From: Myxococcales bacterium
GTDB lineage: Bacteria > Myxococcota_A > UBA9042 > GCA-2863065
Length of the DNA stretch: 64,000 nucleotides
Assembly (NCBI GenBank): GCA_018780435.1
Contig: JADMJS010000152.1
Coordinates: forward strand, 1-64,000
Direction: 5' to 3'
In this document: piece by piece, positions 62,828 through 64,000 of the stretch
How positions within the stretch are numbered: the first letter of the stretch is position 1
How the letters are laid out: every line of letters begins with the position of its first letter
The notes under the pieces: model-generated
Databases searched by the model: none
What the model saw: only the letters and a program-made list of their open reading frames with translations
What the model was told of the DNA's origin: nothing
Program-made: the position numbers and the translations under genes

Positions 62828-62845
62828 GGGGGCCAGCGCGCCCCC
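62828..62845. terminator. GC hairpin between the histidine kinase and the STAS gene
   Basis: GGGGGC, a six-base loop, then GCCCCC. It lies about 25 bases before the STAS start and about 175 bases after the kinase stop on the minus strand. It has no T-run, so it may be a leader hairpin of the STAS gene or a weak end of the kinase transcript. Confidence 0.25.
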
Positions 62846-63019
62846 GTAGTATCGCTACGTTCACGAAGGTGTCGCCTAGAACCGATTGGTCACGGACTCA
62901 CCATCGAGTGTGCAGGCTATCAGGCTGAATGTCCGAGGGCAACGGCTGCTGAGAGCCGTGCACCGTCGATCAAGGAGCAACGGCGTGGCGTTTTGTGCAC
63001 CTGCGCGACGTCCGGCTCA

Positions 63020-64000
63020 CTACCGGGCGCCGACCAATGCGATCACATGGTCGATGAGCGTCTGGCGCTTCATGGGCTTGGTGAGGTAGCCGTCGCACCC
63101 GGCCTGTCGGCACAGATCGTCGTCGCCGCTCATCGCGTGGGCGGTGACAGCGATGATGGGCGTCGCGACCCCGAGCTCCCGCAAGCGGCGAGTCGCGTCA
63201 TAACCGTCGAGGCGAGGCATCTGCATGTCCATCAGAATGACGTCGAAGAGGCCACCCCGCTCGATATGCTCGACGGCTTCGAGGCCGTCACCGACTGACG
63301 TCACGACAGCGCCTGTGCCAGAGAGCAGCCATTCGATGAGGATCCGACTGTCTTCGCTGTCCTCGGCGAGGAGCACACGGACCCCCGCCAGGGCCATCGC
63401 GGGTTCTCCGTGTTGGGCTTCGGCGGCGGCTCCGGGCGGCGCTCCGACCATAGGGGAGGCGGCCCCGGTGAGCTCGGCGACCAGGGTGAAGGTGAACGCG
63501 CTCCCTTTTCCAGCTTCGCTCTTTACGGTGACGTCTCCCCCGAGGAGCCGCGCCAGTCGCCGGCTGATCGCGAGCCCCAGCCCCGACCCGCCGTAGCGTC
63601 TCGAGGTGGACGTGTCCGCCTGCGTGAAGAGCTCGAAGACCCGATTGAGCGCCTCCTCGGTCATCCCGATGCCCGTGTCGACGACGTCGTAGCGGAGTAG
63701 GACTCGGCTCGGGTCGTCGGTGGTCGCTGCCGTCAGCTTGACGTCGATGCGGCCGGTCGGGGTGAACTTGATCGCGTTGCCGACGAGGTTGAAGAGCACT
63801 TGCCGGAGACGCACGGCGTCAGTGGTGACCCGGCGAGGCACGTCCGCCAGGATCGTGGCGTCGAGCGCGAGGTTCTTTCCGGCGCAACGGTGCTTGAGGA
63901 GGGCCAAGACGTCAGAGAGTGTCGCGACGGGGTCGGCCGGGCTGTGTTCGATGGGAAGTCGGCCCGCCTCGATTCGAGACAGATCGAGAATATCGTCTAC
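63020..64000 (-). CDS. Hybrid histidine kinase, partial (C-terminal part)
   Basis: The frame stays open to the right edge of the window, so the N-terminus is missing. Visible parts: end of HisKA ([15 protein letters not shown]), HATPase with [26 protein letters not shown] and [12 protein letters not shown], then a receiver domain with phospho-acceptor Asp in [20 protein letters not shown] and the Lys in GYLTKPMKR. The sensor domains would lie beyond the window. It precedes the STAS and ATPase genes on the same strand. Confidence 0.9.
   Translation of the reverse strand, partial: VDDILDLSRIEAGRLPIEHSPADPVATLSDVLALLKHRCAGKNLALDATILADVPRRVTTDAVRLRQVLFNLVGNAIKFTPTGRIDVKLTAATTDDPSRVLLRYDVVDTGIGMTEEALNRVFELFTQADTSTSRRYGGSGLGLAISRRLARLLGGDVTVKSEAGKGSAFTFTLVAELTGAASPMVGAPPGAAAEAQHGEPAMALAGVRVLLAEDSEDSRILIEWLLSGTGAVVTSVGDGLEAVEHIERGGLFDVILMDMQMPRLDGYDATRRLRELGVATPIIAVTAHAMSGDDDLCRQAGCDGYLTKPMKRQTLIDHVIALVGAR

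Noticed and set aside
1-64000. CRISPR arrays, tRNA and rRNA genes
   Set aside because: No spaced direct repeats, no cloverleaf with a T-loop consensus, and no rRNA-like segment were noticed; all regular repeats found are inside coding regions.

Overview
The window looks like a chromosomal segment from a high-GC, predatory or soil-type member of the Myxococcota (deltaproteobacterial lineage). This rests on several things read in the sequence: GC-rich codon use throughout, many exported lipoproteins with acidic Asp/Thr/Ala linkers after the lipobox, Cys-rich repeat proteins, a giant surface protein ending in a MYXO-CTERM-like anchor (Cys, one hydrophobic helix, Arg cluster), and two membrane proteins with the zinc-ribbon/GYF-like layout I associate with myxobacterial motility scaffolds. 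The exact genus cannot be decided from the sequence alone.

Layout. 264-3305: two adjacent zinc-ribbon, GYF-like membrane proteins, the second with a TPR tail. 3558-8735: an exported multicopper oxidase and a hybrid histidine kinase. 8705-10715 (minus) and 10715-11092 (minus): an acyl-adenylate ligase, an exported protein and a small anchored Cys-rich protein. 11283-20435: a 3050-residue surface protein with an IgGFc-binding-like head, calcium-type repeats and 17 tandem repeats of about 99 residues. 20446-21384 (minus): an OxyR.

21575-37525 is a defence island. It has a Fic protein overlapping an unrecognised helical partner gene, then a complete class 1 DISARM anti-phage system on the minus strand in the order drmD, drmMI, drmA, drmB, drmC, with tightly overlapping or abutting genes. 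A divergent XRE regulator is separated from drmD by a perfect 15-bp inverted repeat, the likely operator. A RadC/JAB-domain protein closes the island. DISARM is a described system; what deserves a second look is its visible control element, the AT-richer specificity segment of drmMI and the Fic pair beside it.

37928-47212: a coupled small membrane protein and AI-2E-family permease, an IS91-type transposase remnant, a Cys-rich repeat lipoprotein, a decayed ferritin-like gene, an overlapping hydrolase/GST/cupin operon and an OPT-family transporter. 47322-54767: small lipoproteins, a predicted beta-barrel with a very acidic insert translationally coupled to a lipoprotein, a polysaccharide-deacetylase-like lipoprotein, a SRPBCC protein, an M23 peptidase coupled to a SEC-C protein, and a two-gene cytochrome c operon. 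54768-60856: a DUF4143 gene stump and two exported zinc-peptidase-like lipoproteins. 60986-64000: a VTT-domain membrane protein overlapping on its 3' side an antisense anti-sigma-type ATPase, which follows a STAS protein and a hybrid histidine kinase that runs off the window edge.

I saw no rRNA, tRNA, CRISPR array or intact insertion sequence.
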